Of a stretch of 64,000 nt of DNA, positions 25,182 to 37,100 are shown piece by piece. A model generated the notes under the pieces. The model was given only the letters and a program-made list of their open reading frames with translations, did not search any database and had not been told where the DNA came from. Location of the stretch: positions 744,001 to 808,000 of the forward strand of contig JAJTTP010000014.1 of the NCBI GenBank assembly GCA_023313575.1, given 5' to 3'. The position numbers were made by a program, and so were the translations under genes. Source of the stretch: Eutypella sp. D-1 (Eukaryota > Ascomycota > Sordariomycetes > Xylariales > Diatrypaceae). The stretch's first letter is position 1; every line of letters begins with the position of its first letter.

Positions 25182-26405
25182 GACGCTGAGTCGCAATGAG
25201 GCGATAGCAGGTGAGAGCTGTATGCCACTTAGGAGCAATGGTGACGCAATGACTGGCTACGATGGGGGTGGGTTTCCGTCTTTGTCGCGGTGGGTGGTAG
25301 ATATTCGCGGTTATAGAATGTAATGTAAGAATGTGAGAATATGAGAGTGGCATAAATTGATGAGCAAGTCATTCAGCTTGAATTAAGTGACAAGTGACAG
25401 GTGACAAGTGACTGGGGAGGGATTCATCAAAATAGCAAAATAGCAAATTCAGTGGAATGACTGTACATGAGTTGAGAGTCTAGTGGAGTTTGTTGACGAT
25501 CGTTAAAAACATGCAATCATGAGAGACGGGAGACGGGAGACGTGTGCTTCGTTTCGTTTCGTTTCGTTGCTGTTGTTGCGTTTATATCAATTGTTGATTG
25601 TCTCCCTATTGTTGATGTTTGATGATGCCAACTATGTCAACTGGCAAGTTGACGGGCAACCTCGAGAATTGGAGAATAGGATGTATGGATGTAAGGTCTG
25701 TAAGGTCTGTAAGGTCTGTAAGGTCTGTAAGGTAGAATGCTAAGTAGATGTAGAGTGATAAACGGATAGATGCGACAAACAAGCAACCCAGCCAGCCAGC
25801 CAGCCAGCCAGTAAGCGTGGAGCAAGCGCGACTTGGAAAGTGCTACGATGCCAAGAGTCTCCAAAGAATAAGACCGCTGGGCCCCACTCATGAAAGAAAA
25901 TACAAAACTTGATTCGTTAAGCGGGATAAAGGTCAGTACAAAGTATATGGTATACGAAGTACTTAGGTCGGGTACATCCATCGATGGAATGAGCGCAGCA
26001 GCACGAGAAAACGCGCACCAGATGACCACAGCTGCCCTTCTCAGCACGCCAGCTGTTCGTGCGTAGTACATAGTAAGCTCTTCAGCTCCGGTAAGACCCA
26101 CTCAACGCGGCATGCAGCAAGATATTACTCGGGGAGCCAATGCGAAGTTACCTTTTAGTAGCGATCGGCCGGCCGGTGGTTTTATGTACTATGTAAGTTC
26201 CACCAAAAAATGTCATCCCACTTTCAAGCTTAAGCTTGCATCACCACGGCTCTGATATCGACCATCCATCATCCACCACCCATCCTACGGCTATTACGAA
26301 AAGTCGACGACCAAACTGAACCGATCGATTGACAGCCAGCCCAGCCCATAGGGCTTTTAGGAAAATATCCTCTCTTCCCACAATACTCTAAAGCGTACAT
26401 AGACA
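25182..26405. other. Divergent promoter region with tandem repeats
   Basis: The spacer separates Pta1 (leftward) from COA3 (rightward). It holds a 9-base tandem repeat of unit GTAAGGTCT (about 4.5 copies, 25690-25735), six CCAG units at about 25788-25812, and three direct TTTCG repeats near 25551-25567. No gene is supported. Confidence 0.55.
25690..25735. repeat. Nine-base tandem repeat (GTAAGGTCT)
   Basis: About four and a half near-perfect copies of a 9-base unit lie head to tail. The unit resembles a splice donor, but there is no exon around it. It sits in the divergent spacer upstream of Pta1 and COA3; the copy number probably varies between strains. Confidence 0.85.
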
Positions 26406-26865
26406 ATGTCCGGGTGAGTGTAGTTGCCTGCCTACCTCCGGACGTTTCCTTTTCCGAGTCCTTTAACTAACCAACCCCGGGCGGGGAAAAAGCAGCTCCT
26501 CCAACAGCCGCCCCCGCGGCTTCGGCGGCATCGGGTCCTCGTCCTGGTACGAGCGGTCGCACCGGCAGTCCCCGGCCCTGATCCGGGCGCGCCGCCCTTA
26601 CTTGGTGAAGAACGTGGTGCTGGGCACCGCCATCGCCAGCTTCGCCGCCGGAGTCTGTTAGTGAAGAGCCACCTCCCACTTCCTCTTTCCTCTTTCCTCC
26701 ACCCCCCCCCCCCCGCGACCCCTGATGCCGGCCTTCCATATTTATCATTCCTTGCTCATACGGCCCTCCCCCCCAACCTCGATCGCAGATTTATACACGA
26801 TCCACGCCATCGGCCAGGACGATTTCTCGGACGTCAAGGCCCCCGACGCGCCGGCGAATAAGTGA
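26406..26865 (+). CDS. COA3: Cytochrome c oxidase assembly factor COA3
   Basis: The 81-residue protein matches the mitochondrial inner-membrane COX assembly factor Coa3 (CCDC56 in animals). In yeast Coa3 acts with Cox14 and Mss51 to couple COX1 translation to complex IV assembly. The diagnostic block YERSHRQSPALIRARRPYL, a single membrane helix (KNVVLGTAIASFAAGVYLY), and a short acidic intermembrane-space tail (GQDDFSDVKAPDAP) are all present. Three exons are needed: a first exon of only 8 bases (26406-26413, ATGTCCGG), then 26496-26656 and 26789-26865. The first intron has a GTGAGT donor. The second has GTTAGT and contains a C13 run. The length is normal for fungal Coa3. Without the micro-exon no ATG lies in frame before the conserved block. 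Confidence 0.92.
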
Positions 26866-28299
26866 AAGTTGCGGGGATACGGCACGAGGGGGGTGCGCGA
26901 CGCCGCCCTCACTTACACTATCTACCCCCACATCTCCTATTCTGCGACGCCCGTCTTCGATTCGAGCCGAGCCCGAGCCCGAGCCCGAGCCGCGCATCCC
27001 CAGTGCTCACGATGTATTTTTATCAGCATACCATACCATACCACATACCATATAAAAGAAATTCCGTAGCGAGAGAGAGGGGTGGAGTGTTTGCGTCTCC
27101 TCCCTCCCCTTGCCTTCCCTTACCTTCCCCATTCTGGTGGGCGTTTCGAGGAGTATCAGACGGGGTTGGGGCTTGGGTTTTTTTCTCCTACACGTAACCT
27201 TACTGGCATGTCATTCGATATGCATATACATACATACGCAACGCGCACATATGTATGTACACATAACATAGAAATGTAAAAAACAACATCGAAGAATATA
27301 CCCCAAACACAGGAAGAAGAACATCCAGGGTCGGAAAAGTCAATGATGGGCACCGCATCTCATGAACTGTGCCGCATAGGCTCTCTACGTAGGCAACTAC
27401 TTGTTCCATATATATATATATATTTATGTATATATACTAGTACATAGGACCATATCAAGCTTGACATCTTACCCCCGCTTCCCCTGGACCCAGCGCAGGC
27501 ACTTCGTGTAGGTATGTTGTTGTGTGGTGTAAATATAGTGTGATATAGTATATATATATATATATATATCTACGACGAAGCACCAGTCAACTCAAGAACA
27601 GAGCAGATGACGATACCAACCCCAGTGTATCTATGAACCGTGGCCCCATCAAATATCATGCCATGGCATGACAGTAGTCATATATAAAAAAGTTAAGACA
27701 TGCCCGTTCCTATCTGTTGGTAGTAGTAGTAGTAGTAGTTGTAGTAGTGGTGATGCAGCAGTCGTTGCAAGTCCGATAAAGCGATGGAGAGAAAAAAAAA
27801 AAGCTAAGGTAGGTATATATGACTGACAATGTAGCATATAGCATGAACATGGTATAAAAGACAGGGGGGAAAAAAAGGGAGGAAAAAAATAAAAAAACAG
27901 CGCCGCGAACCTCTCCAGATGCATTTGCGTTGCGTTGCCTACGTTGCTTCCCCAACCGATCAAACCAACAAAACTCCCCGCATACATAGAAAGCCCGCTC
28001 TTCACACCGCAACACCAACATCCCCCCTGCCCCACCCCTTTCCCCGCCAACCCCTTTCAACGCCGTTCTTGTGCGATCCCCCGGCTCCGTAATCGACTTA
28101 AAAGAAACACTTCGAGACGCCGAATGCAAATGAACCCAAAAAGAAAAAAAAAACGCAAGCAAGCTAGCATCATTTATGCACATGGTATACACAACAGAGT
28201 TCGCCTAAATACAAAAGCCCCCCCCAAGCAAGCCGTCCGCTCCCAAGGTCGTTTCGTGATATTATCGTGCAAAAAAATGTGCGAGTGTGTGTGTGTGTG
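26866..28299. other. Intergenic region between convergent genes
   Basis: The spacer lies between COA3 and the Dep1-like gene. It has TA dinucleotide repeats (27410-27440 and 27548-27570), a GTA repeat at about 27718-27740, several A-rich runs near 27790-27900, and a GT repeat at 28283-28300 that immediately abuts the Dep1-like stop codon. Open frames at 27649-28531 read these low-complexity tracts. Confidence 0.5.
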
Positions 28300-30560
28300 T
28301 TACGGGCCACCGCCGCCGCCACCACCGCCAACGGGGTGCATGGCCTCGCGCTTTACGGGCGGTTCCCCGGAGGTCGGCACTGCTGCTACTGCGGCTGCGG
28401 CTGCGGCTGCGGCTGCCGCCGCCGCCGCCTTATGGCTGCGGGCGCTGGTCTGTTCTAATAGGCTGGCGGCTCGTGTAACCTCGGGAGATGTGGAGACCTG
28501 CCGGGACAGGCTCTTATGGCTCTTGGCGTGACCGTTGCCGTTGGACGGAGGGAAAAGGTGGCCCGGGTTGGTAGAAGAATTGGAGATGGTGCTGGAAGAG
28601 AACGGGTTCGCCGCTGCCTGGTTCGCTTGTCGCTTGGGCGTAGTCGATGATGCGTTGGGCACGGACTTCGGGATTTCGTGCGGTTGGGGCTGCTGCGACG
28701 ACGGTTGGCGTTGCAGGAGGTGGGCGTTGGAAGGATGTTGGGGGTTAGCCCACGGCGTCTGTTCCAGGAACTGTGCGCCTGCGGCTCCTAAGCCTTGGCC
28801 GAAGGGCACGCCGCCGTATTCACCATAATTTGGCCTGCGCGCGATGGGTTGGGACCCTGTCTGTCGTCGAGCTTTCTGTTTATGTTTGCGTCAGCATTGA
28901 TACGCGACTTGATAAAATATGAAAACCTGACGAGCTCTAGAACTTACATGGATAGCCTCGAGATCGTCGTCCAGCTCTTGCGCAGATGCAGCCTGCATTT
29001 CCGGGGCGGCAGGCATTCCTTCGTATTTCGCGATCCCTGATAAAATAGACACCTCCTTGTTGTACGCCAGTGCGTTCTTGACGCGCTGTGCCTGCGTCTC
29101 CGGGTACCGAAGACCAAATTCGGGGACGTTGTTGGCATGTTTTCGCCGCTCATTCTGTATATCGTACCAATGCTGGCCGAGCTCAGCTAGGATCCTCTCT
29201 CTTGACTCCCTGGTCGCCTGGAAATACTGGGAGTGGATCTGTGCGCGCCTAGCGACAGCTGAACGTCCCAGCGATTCCAAGCTCAGTTCCAGTTCTCGAT
29301 CAGCTACGCGTATTCTTTCGTCTCTTCGTGCGTCAATGCACTCCATCATCGCAAGGTATTCGGGGTGGGTGGGGTTATCGCCGCGCAGCATTGCCTCTTC
29401 TTCGTTAAGCTTTTGGAGTCGTTCCTCGTATAGTCTATGGTCGTGGGTAATCGTATTAGTTATAGGCAACGAAAGTGTAAAGGATGGAAGCGCGTATACC
29501 TGTCTCTGAAGGTGTTGAACCGTTTCTCAATACCTGCTAATTGTTCGTAGGCAGCCCTCTTTCTCTCAACTGTCATGACATGATTAGCGCCGGTACTTTT
29601 CAAAGACCCTGAAATGCCTGCCATACGTTCTTCCTCATTCTTATGAGCTGCTTCTGCTTCTTCGTCGACCTCGTCTGCCATAGGCTCGTCATCGCCGGTG
29701 TGCGCCTGCTCTTCCTCGGCACTCCCTTTATCGTGGGACTCATCGGATGTTTTCTTAGTCTCCGCGGCCTCCTCAGAACCTTTCTTCTTCTTAGATCCGC
29801 TGCGCGTCATTTTGGGGGGTGGCGCTTCGTGATCGGATGGAGGTTCCTCCACAGTTTCGCGTTCGGCCTCCTCGGCCGTAGTTGTAGGAGCTTCATCAGC
29901 CGAGTGTTCTCCGCTCTGGGTTCTAGAAGAAGCGTTCTCCTCACCCGGAGCGGGATCTGTAGCTGAATCTTTCCGAGTTGCTGGAGGAACGGAGCCGTTG
30001 CGCTTCCTCAATGGCTCCTGAGGCTCTATTTCTATGGGCGCAGGCCGCTTTCTTTTTCTACTCTCGACTTCTTGGTTTGCTGCCTCGGCAAGTATATCTA
30101 AGGTGGGTGATGGAAGCTTCTTGGGTGGTTTTGTGTCTTGCGCAGGGGGGCTGGAGGCCATAGAGATATCGGCGTCGGAGAGGGGGTCGTCATCGTCATC
30201 TTCATTGGCGTGCTCGACAGTGGTCTGCTGTTGTCGCAACTTACTGGGAGTGCGTTCGTAAACACGACCTTCGGCTGTTTGACTGAGAACAACATCCTTT
30301 TGCCTAGTAGGATTCTTAGGAGTGTCGTAGAGTCGCTCGGTTTCAGCTTCCGTGTCGTTGGCGTCGGAGAGCTCGTCGACGGAGCTAACATCTGGCTCGC
30401 GCTCAAGAGCCAGACGACGATTTATGTTATGTAGTCCGACAGGGTCGGTATCTTTGTCTTCGACGTCGCTTAAAGGACTCGAGCCATCGTCATCAGAGAG
30501 TGGTTCAATTGGTGGGGGTTGTATGGTAAGCGGCGGAGGCGCCGTATCTCCAGTTGCCAT
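28300..30560 (-). CDS. Dep1/Sds3-like subunit of Rpd3L histone deacetylase
   Basis: Three exons (29500-30560, 28948-29434, 28300-28875) encode 707 residues. The N-terminal ~320 residues are acidic, Ser/Pro-rich and probably disordered, with basic patches such as RKRKRP that could be nuclear signals. The Sds3-like domain spans about residues 330-515: a coiled coil starting at VERKRAAYEQLAGIEKRF, then FRDRLYEERLQKLNEEE and EYLAMMECIDARRDERIR. The exon 1-2 splice joins the FRDR and LYEER parts exactly. Proteins with this domain (yeast Dep1 and Sds3) are structural subunits of the large Rpd3 deacetylase complex and repress transcription. The C-terminus is low complexity, with about 14 alanines and 8 glycines before the stop. 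Filamentous fungi have more than one Sds3-like protein; the long acidic N-terminus favours Dep1. Confidence 0.85.
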
Positions 30561-31771
30561 GATCTTTGTTGGAATAGTGTTTTCTTCTTAATTATGACTT
30601 TTTTTCTTCCTGATTTTGAAATAGCAAGGCAGATAATGTTGTAGGAAGGGAATGGTAGGAGGGGGGAAAGCGGGAGGTGTTCGTATACTGAAGCTTCAGT
30701 TGGGTTGGGTTGATCGTAGTGGTAGAAGTGGACGAAAATGGTTGTTGACGGAGTTTCAATAACAGCAACTGTTATTGGATCTTCAAGGGTCTGGGAAGAA
30801 CCAAAACAAATACTGCAATATGGGTAGGAAAATGAATGATTCTTTGGTCATACACAGACAAAGTTATGTTTTTATTTTTTGGGTAAATAGAAAATGGTCA
30901 GAGATCATAAGGTCAGTAAAAGCAGGAAAAGGTAGGTAGAGAGAAAGGTAAAGAGGTGAAAAAAAAGGTGACGACGGTTGCAGTATCTGGGTAGTGTAGT
31001 GTAGTGTAGGTAAGTAAGTATGTATTGTATACTACTTAGTTAGGTATTTATGTATGCAGGTGGACGATAGGATGGGATAGGATAGGATAGGTAGGAAGCG
31101 GAGGGCGCTTTTCCTTTGCGCGCATGCAGTACAGGCAGGCTTGCAGGGTCGACTTTCACTTCCATATTGGATCGGAAACTCTCCAAAGCCAGCCAACCCA
31201 GTCCACCAGAATGTAGCAACTGACAAGGATCCCTTATAGAAACATACTAAGGTATGTACCTTATAGGTCAAATTACCTAACAAAGGTACTTTATTTGCGG
31301 GTTACCCACCTGTTAGAAGCTCTACTTACCTGTAATGACGGTCCTGGGTCCGGTACCTGCTGTAAAGCCCAGAAAGCGAGGAATGGGCTTGGGCTTATCG
31401 TTATCGGTAGGTAGCTAGCTCTTTGGCTCTGCTTATCCAGTCAATCTGCCAGTCAGCTGCTCTTGATCTGGGCTTATCTTGCTTATCAGGTTATCTAGGT
31501 TGCCAGTCTTACCTAAACATAGGCAAGATCATCTCAAAGTGGAGTATGTACCTAAGTATTTAACTCTCAGACTAGTGCCCGTTTAGTACATGGTCCATGC
31601 GGATGGATCCACACTAGGGAACTTTTTCTCTGCTATACCAATTGATGATTTTCAGTGCAACCAGCACATGCTACAAGTTGACATTTCGAGGCTACAATTT
31701 TTCTATAACTTCTAAGGTTTCACTGTATTTTAGAAACCTCTATCACGACACGGATTTGTGGCTTCTAAAAT
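30561..31771. other. Divergent promoter region
   Basis: This spacer lies between the Dep1-like gene and Nop12. It contains GTAGT and GGATA short tandem repeats (30993-31010 and 31070-31092). No gene is supported. A pyrimidine-poor, T-rich stretch just upstream of 31772 is presumably the Nop12 leader. Confidence 0.5.
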
Positions 31772-33606
31772 ATGGCGAAAAGGTAAGTCTTTTGAACCCA
31801 TCTCATTGAATACAAAAAGTACCCTCAAACTAATTGTTCATGTAGCAAAGTCACCCTGACGGCCTCTACCAAAGCCATAGACCCCACCTTAGATGCCCTC
31901 TTCTCAAGCAGCGTAGGTCCAATGCCTTGTCGCAAACCATTCCGAAGCTTACAATCCTCTAGTCTGGTCCCGTAAAAGCTCCCCCGACGACAAGGTACTC
32001 GGAACTTCTCCTGAAAGAGAAGAAGTCACGTCAATCAGCGGATATCGAGGCCGAGCATGGATCAGGGGATGAAGATGGCTCTGACGCAGCAGAGGAGGAT
32101 GATGAATCGCTAAGCGAAATCGAAGATGCCGATCTGGACGACTACGATGAAGGAGAGGAAGACGAAGCTGGCAGTGCGGAGAGTGATAACACAGATGTTG
32201 AGGAGGCCGATTCTACGGAAGAGCCTCCTGTGCCCTCTAAGAAGGAACGGAAAAGGAAACGCAAAGATGAGCACGACGACCTAGAAGCAAAATACCTGCA
32301 GAAGCTCGCGGACGAAGAAGAGGAAGAGCAGGATAGGGATACCCCAACGGGGAAACGCCGGAAAGGCGAGGCTGGACAGGCGATCAACGGGGCCTCGTCC
32401 GAGGAGGCCGCAGAGGCCGAGGAATCGGAAGAGGATGGCCCCATCGTACATGAGTCGCTACTCCAGAAGACGGAAGAGCACGGCGATGTCGAGATTGAGA
32501 AGGCCAATCGCACGTTGTTCCTCGGAAACATCTCGATCGAGGCCGTCACCTCGTCCAAGGCCAAGAAGGCCCTCATGGCGCACATTGCGGAACCCCTGGC
32601 CAGTCTCGACTCCTCCACGGAACCGCAGAAAGTCGAATCCCTGCGCTTCCGCTCTACTCCCTTCTCCGCCGGCTCGATGCCCAAGCGCGCCGCGTACATC
32701 ACCAAATCCGTCATGTCCGCCACCACGCGATCGACGAACGCCTACGCCGTCTACTCGACCCCGTTGGCCGCGCGTACCGCGCTAAAGGCGCTCAACGGCA
32801 CCGTGGTGCTCGACCGTCATCTGCGCGCGGACAGCGTGGCGCATCCGACGCCGATCGCCCACCGGCGGTGCGTCTTCGTCGGCAACCTGGGCTTCGTGGA
32901 CGACGAGACGGTCCTCAATACGACCGCCGAAGGCGAGACCACGACGAAGAAGCGCACCAAGGTGCCGGCGGACATCGAGGAGGGCCTGTGGCGGACCTTC
33001 GGCTCGGGCGGCCGCAAGGTCGAGAGCGTCCGCGTGCCCCGCGACCCCAAGACCCGCGTCGGCAAGGGCTTCGCCTACGTCCAGTTCCACGACGGCAACG
33101 ACGTCGAGTCCGCGCTCTTGCTAGATGGCAAGAAGTTCCCGCCCATGCTACCGCGGCCCCTTCGCGTGTCGCGCGCCAAGGATCCGCGGAAGACGGCGTT
33201 GGCGACCGAGCGCGCTAAGAAGTCGAAGCTCAAGGCGAGCGCCGCCGCCGATAGCGGCAAGGCGAAGAGCACGAAGTACAAGCCCAAGATCACGCCCGAG
33301 CAGCAATCCCTAGCCGGTCGGGCCAGCAGACTACTCGGTCGCGCTGGCGCCGCCAGGCAGAAGCACGGGGTGAGCGGGGGCCCGAGGGAGCGCAGGACTC
33401 GGACGGAAGGTCCCGCCAACCACGTCGCCAATGGGGATATCAAGACACCGGAGCAGATCGTCTTTGAGGGCCGGAGGGCCAGCGCCAAGGATGGCAGGCC
33501 TAAGGACCTCAAGTTCGGCAAGACGAAGGGGAAGAAGACCCCTGTTAAGCCTAAGAATAGGGGTGCCAAGCGGGCTGCTGAGTGGAGGAAAAAGGGGGCA
33601 AATTAA
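31772..33606 (+). CDS. NOP12: Nucleolar RNA-binding protein Nop12
   Basis: The 573-residue protein has the Nop12 layout: an acidic, lysine-rich N-terminus (to about 200), two RNA-recognition motifs and a very basic C-terminus. RRM1 begins near residue 208 with RTLFLGNIS (RNP2-like). RRM2 begins near 330 with RRCVFVGNLGF and has the RNP1-like KGFAYVQF. Nop12 works in the nucleolus in 5.8S and 25S rRNA maturation of the large ribosomal subunit. Three exons are read: an 11-base first exon (31772-31782, GTAAGT donor), 31846-31912 (GTAGGT donor) and 31963-33606. Joined, they give MAKSKVTLTASTKAIDPTL and then SGPVKAPPTTRYSELL, as in other fungal Nop12. The first in-frame ATG of the long exon would cut off about 115 residues. 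Confidence 0.92.
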
Positions 33607-34151
33607 TTTCAAACCGAGTAGACTACAGCTTGCACCATAAGAGTTAATAATTATGTCTGGCTCTGCATGTATGCCTTGTTTGGCTGACGCATGTGAAGGT
33701 ATTTACAGTGCGAAGTCGTATTACATTAGCCAGGCTCACTGCACCGTTTATGTTCTTGGTTAGGAAGCAGGCGCTACTCAAACCTCTGTTTCACCTTATC
33801 CGTAATAGGAACTAAACTGGCGGTTCCAATTTGTCATGTTTGATAGTGCCTATTTCAAGCATGTATGGGAGCTCTCTGGGGGGGTGGGAAGAAATATCTA
33901 CCCAACTATCTGGTTGAGAGCCTTGGCAAGCATAGATAGGCCCCTAAGCGCGCCACACCTGACCAAGCCGTAATAGGGGGTGTACCTAGTCCATATTCTA
34001 ACCGCAAAAAACAGTTTTATGGTGGCTACCATGATATCATAACACTTCAAGACACATAGTAACACATTGAAGAAGAATTTTATTTCTTTTTGAGCATGAG
34101 CGAGGACCAAGAACCGAAAGTACCTCTTAACTTCGCACGTTTTCCAACGCT
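33607..34151. other. Intergenic region between convergent genes
   Basis: A short spacer between the stop codons of Nop12 and the HET-domain gene. I see no gene or repeat; it should contain both transcript ends. Confidence 0.5.
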
Positions 34152-37100
34152 CTAGCAAATGTCCGCGGCCTCGCCAGAATCGAAGTCGATGTCCTTCGTC
34201 TCTAGTGTCCCAACACCAACCCTCTCATATTTCGGGGCTGTATCCCCTGGGCCATCAATCCGCCTAACCAGCAGCACGTAGTGTTCTTGGTGTGTGTTCA
34301 AATGGTACCAGAGGTTTTTCCGAGTTCCAACGACTACGCATCGCAACCCCTCGATGCTTGTGTTAGAACTATGATCCAGCACCAATGACCCCTTGTCCCG
34401 AAACGGGGCTGCCAGCAAGAAAACCCGTGCAGGTATTCTGGCATAATCTGGGTCACCAGTGTACCATCGATTTGAGGAATCGTTCAATGCTGCCGCGAAA
34501 GGCGATATAACGCTTTTGTTCCACTGAACCTGCTTGAAAGGGATATCCATGTACTTTATACCACCCTCGTATGCCATCCAGGACCAGGATGGGATCATAG
34601 AACACAATTCGCTTATCTTATTCAAGTCCGATTCATCTCGCTGCCAAAGAAGGCTCCGACCAAAGTATCTATGGAAGATACCGTAACCTCCCGAAGTGTC
34701 CAAACTCCGTATCAGTCGCTTCTCGAGTCCGCTGATTGCCATCGGCCTATCAGTTACTTTCGTGAACTCTCGGTTAGAGTATTGGCTATTAAGAGACTGG
34801 CATAAGCGAATACGATCGATTTCGCTGCAGTTCAACATCGCCCTCGGAAAATTAGGGTCGGAGATGAAGGCCACCTGTGGACTGAGTGCTCTGTCAGCAA
34901 ATCATTTCGGAGCTCGTTATAAAGAATGCATTGACCAACTTTTCCATTCTTGTCAAAGTTTCGCATCGGATACACACTCCACATTCCCAGTAGGCCTGAC
35001 GGTTGGTGAAATAGATGGTACGCCGGGACAGAACTCTCTCCTGAAAAACCCAGCCCCGGCGGCTCAACGGTGCGTTTTCGACGTCCTGTTCGAAATCATC
35101 TATCTGCTCGCAGATAAATATAGGAGAATATTCGCCATTTTGTAATTTGATGCACTGTCTATCAGGACGGTTTGTTAGAAAACCTTCTCTCTCTGTGACT
35201 CTAACTGAGAGCGTGCAGTAAGCAGAGCTGAAAACGTCTCCCATCAACCTCGACTCTCTTTTCCAATCCTCTAAATCATTTTGTATTATACATAGGGCAT
35301 CGATCCAGAGGTATTTAACGCCAAGTTCTCGTGTTACAGTGATGGAATCTTGGAAGGTTTTCGGCAACTCGTCATAGTCAATCGACTGTTTCCTAGAGTT
35401 AATGTTTTCTTTGGTGGTTTTCGGCATCCGGGAACCCCAACGATGTGATAGGGCAATATACGGAGTACCACGCATTTTCAGCATCTCGCAGAGACGGATA
35501 CTTGGGGAGTTAGTGTCTCCGACGTCGATTACTCTCGTTGGGAATTTCGAATTGCGCCCGGGCCTGCAATTATGAGAAGCGTCATCATCGCACCTGCGTA
35601 ACCAGAGCCGAAACAGGTCGAATTGAACGATTCCTCCGGATTTAGGTAGACTTGGGAAGCCTCTTTGGGTTGGGAAGGCATGTTTCCTGTCTCCTTAGCA
35701 TACGGTGAGTATTGTAAGAGGAAACAAAGCAATATTCGTGACGCACCTGGAAGACTACAAATGGATAAGACTGGTGAACCTCCACCTCGGAATCTAAGAG
35801 TCGAGCCTGATCGATAAAGTTGTGCACTAGTTTTTCCAAACATACTGGGTCGCGAAAAACAATCGAGGAACAACTGACAGAGTTGACAACGCATACTCCT
35901 CAATCGATCGTTCAAATCCTCAACAGAAAGCTTGATGGAGAATGAGGAACCCCATATTGGGATATTCATGCATCTCGAACATACCAGCCCGTTTGACACA
36001 TGAGGTAACACTAGACTTTCCGAGTGGCCTCCTGGGTGGAGTATATCGTGGGCCAGCTGATTATCAATGTCTATCTTCCAAACGTGCCTAACCTGGATAC
36101 TTATTGATCAACATATGTTTAAGTATCTATGGTGGGCGATATGAACTCACGAGCTTAACAGGAGCGAGAAAATGTTAGCAGTTAAGTCCCTACGATGTTG
36201 TATGAAGCTGACGCTACAAAATTTGGCCGACTTACTGGCTGCTTGATAAGATATGGCCTGATAGACTGGATGAATATGAGTAATAATCAATATTAGTACA
36301 ACTAATGAGGATAAATAACGTGTACTTACGTCCTATAGATCAAAGTTATTATATGTTAGGATATATCATCTATACGGGGTGTTGTCTTCCATACTAACCA
36401 TCTAATTAGAGCAGAGGTCAGCTACAAACCCATAGCTATGGCCAAGGATCCATGGGACCAGTGCACTTACATACGGAAACAAGTTGACCTGCGAATGTTA
36501 ACACATATCAAACGGCCTCGCCTGCTCATTATTTATTGCCCATCTGGATACAAGCTAGGATCGAAACAAGAATTCGTTGTGATAATACTAACCTGCATGT
36601 GCGGAGCATTGTTGGAAAGGCTTCTCCAACCCTGATACCAGATCGAAATCTTTTCGGGAGGACCAGCCCTGTAGCTAGCGTCACGTATATCAAGTCTGTC
36701 GGCCCCAAGCTTCTCGCATATCATGATCATTGCGTTGGCAAGCTCTTTGCTGCTACACCGTTTTGACATATCCAAAACAAGCAAGCGCCGTTCCACAAGG
36801 TCGAGGAGCTCACGAATTGCTGTTCCGCTGCTGCAACGATCGTCCATCCGGATATATTCGGCCCACCTACTTACACGCGGATGGAGTGCCAACTTCGAAG
36901 CGAAAAACCGCTTTCGAGTATAGAACCTTTCTAAGAGTCTTTTATTTGGCTCATGGAGTCTGAAGTAGGGATGCTTCACGAAGGGTAACCTAATCCCAAA
37001 CATACTAGGAAGAGGCTCCCCATGGTGAAACCTCCATACTTCAGACTCCCCGTACATGAGCCAAATAATAATTTCCATGCAAATGCAGCCTATTGACCAC

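Noticed and set aside
36533..36592. Kinase-like gene ending in the unspliced reading at 36533
   Set aside because: A GTTAGT donor at 36592 and the downstream in-frame exons suggest that these last 20 codons are intron; kept as the two-gene alternative only.
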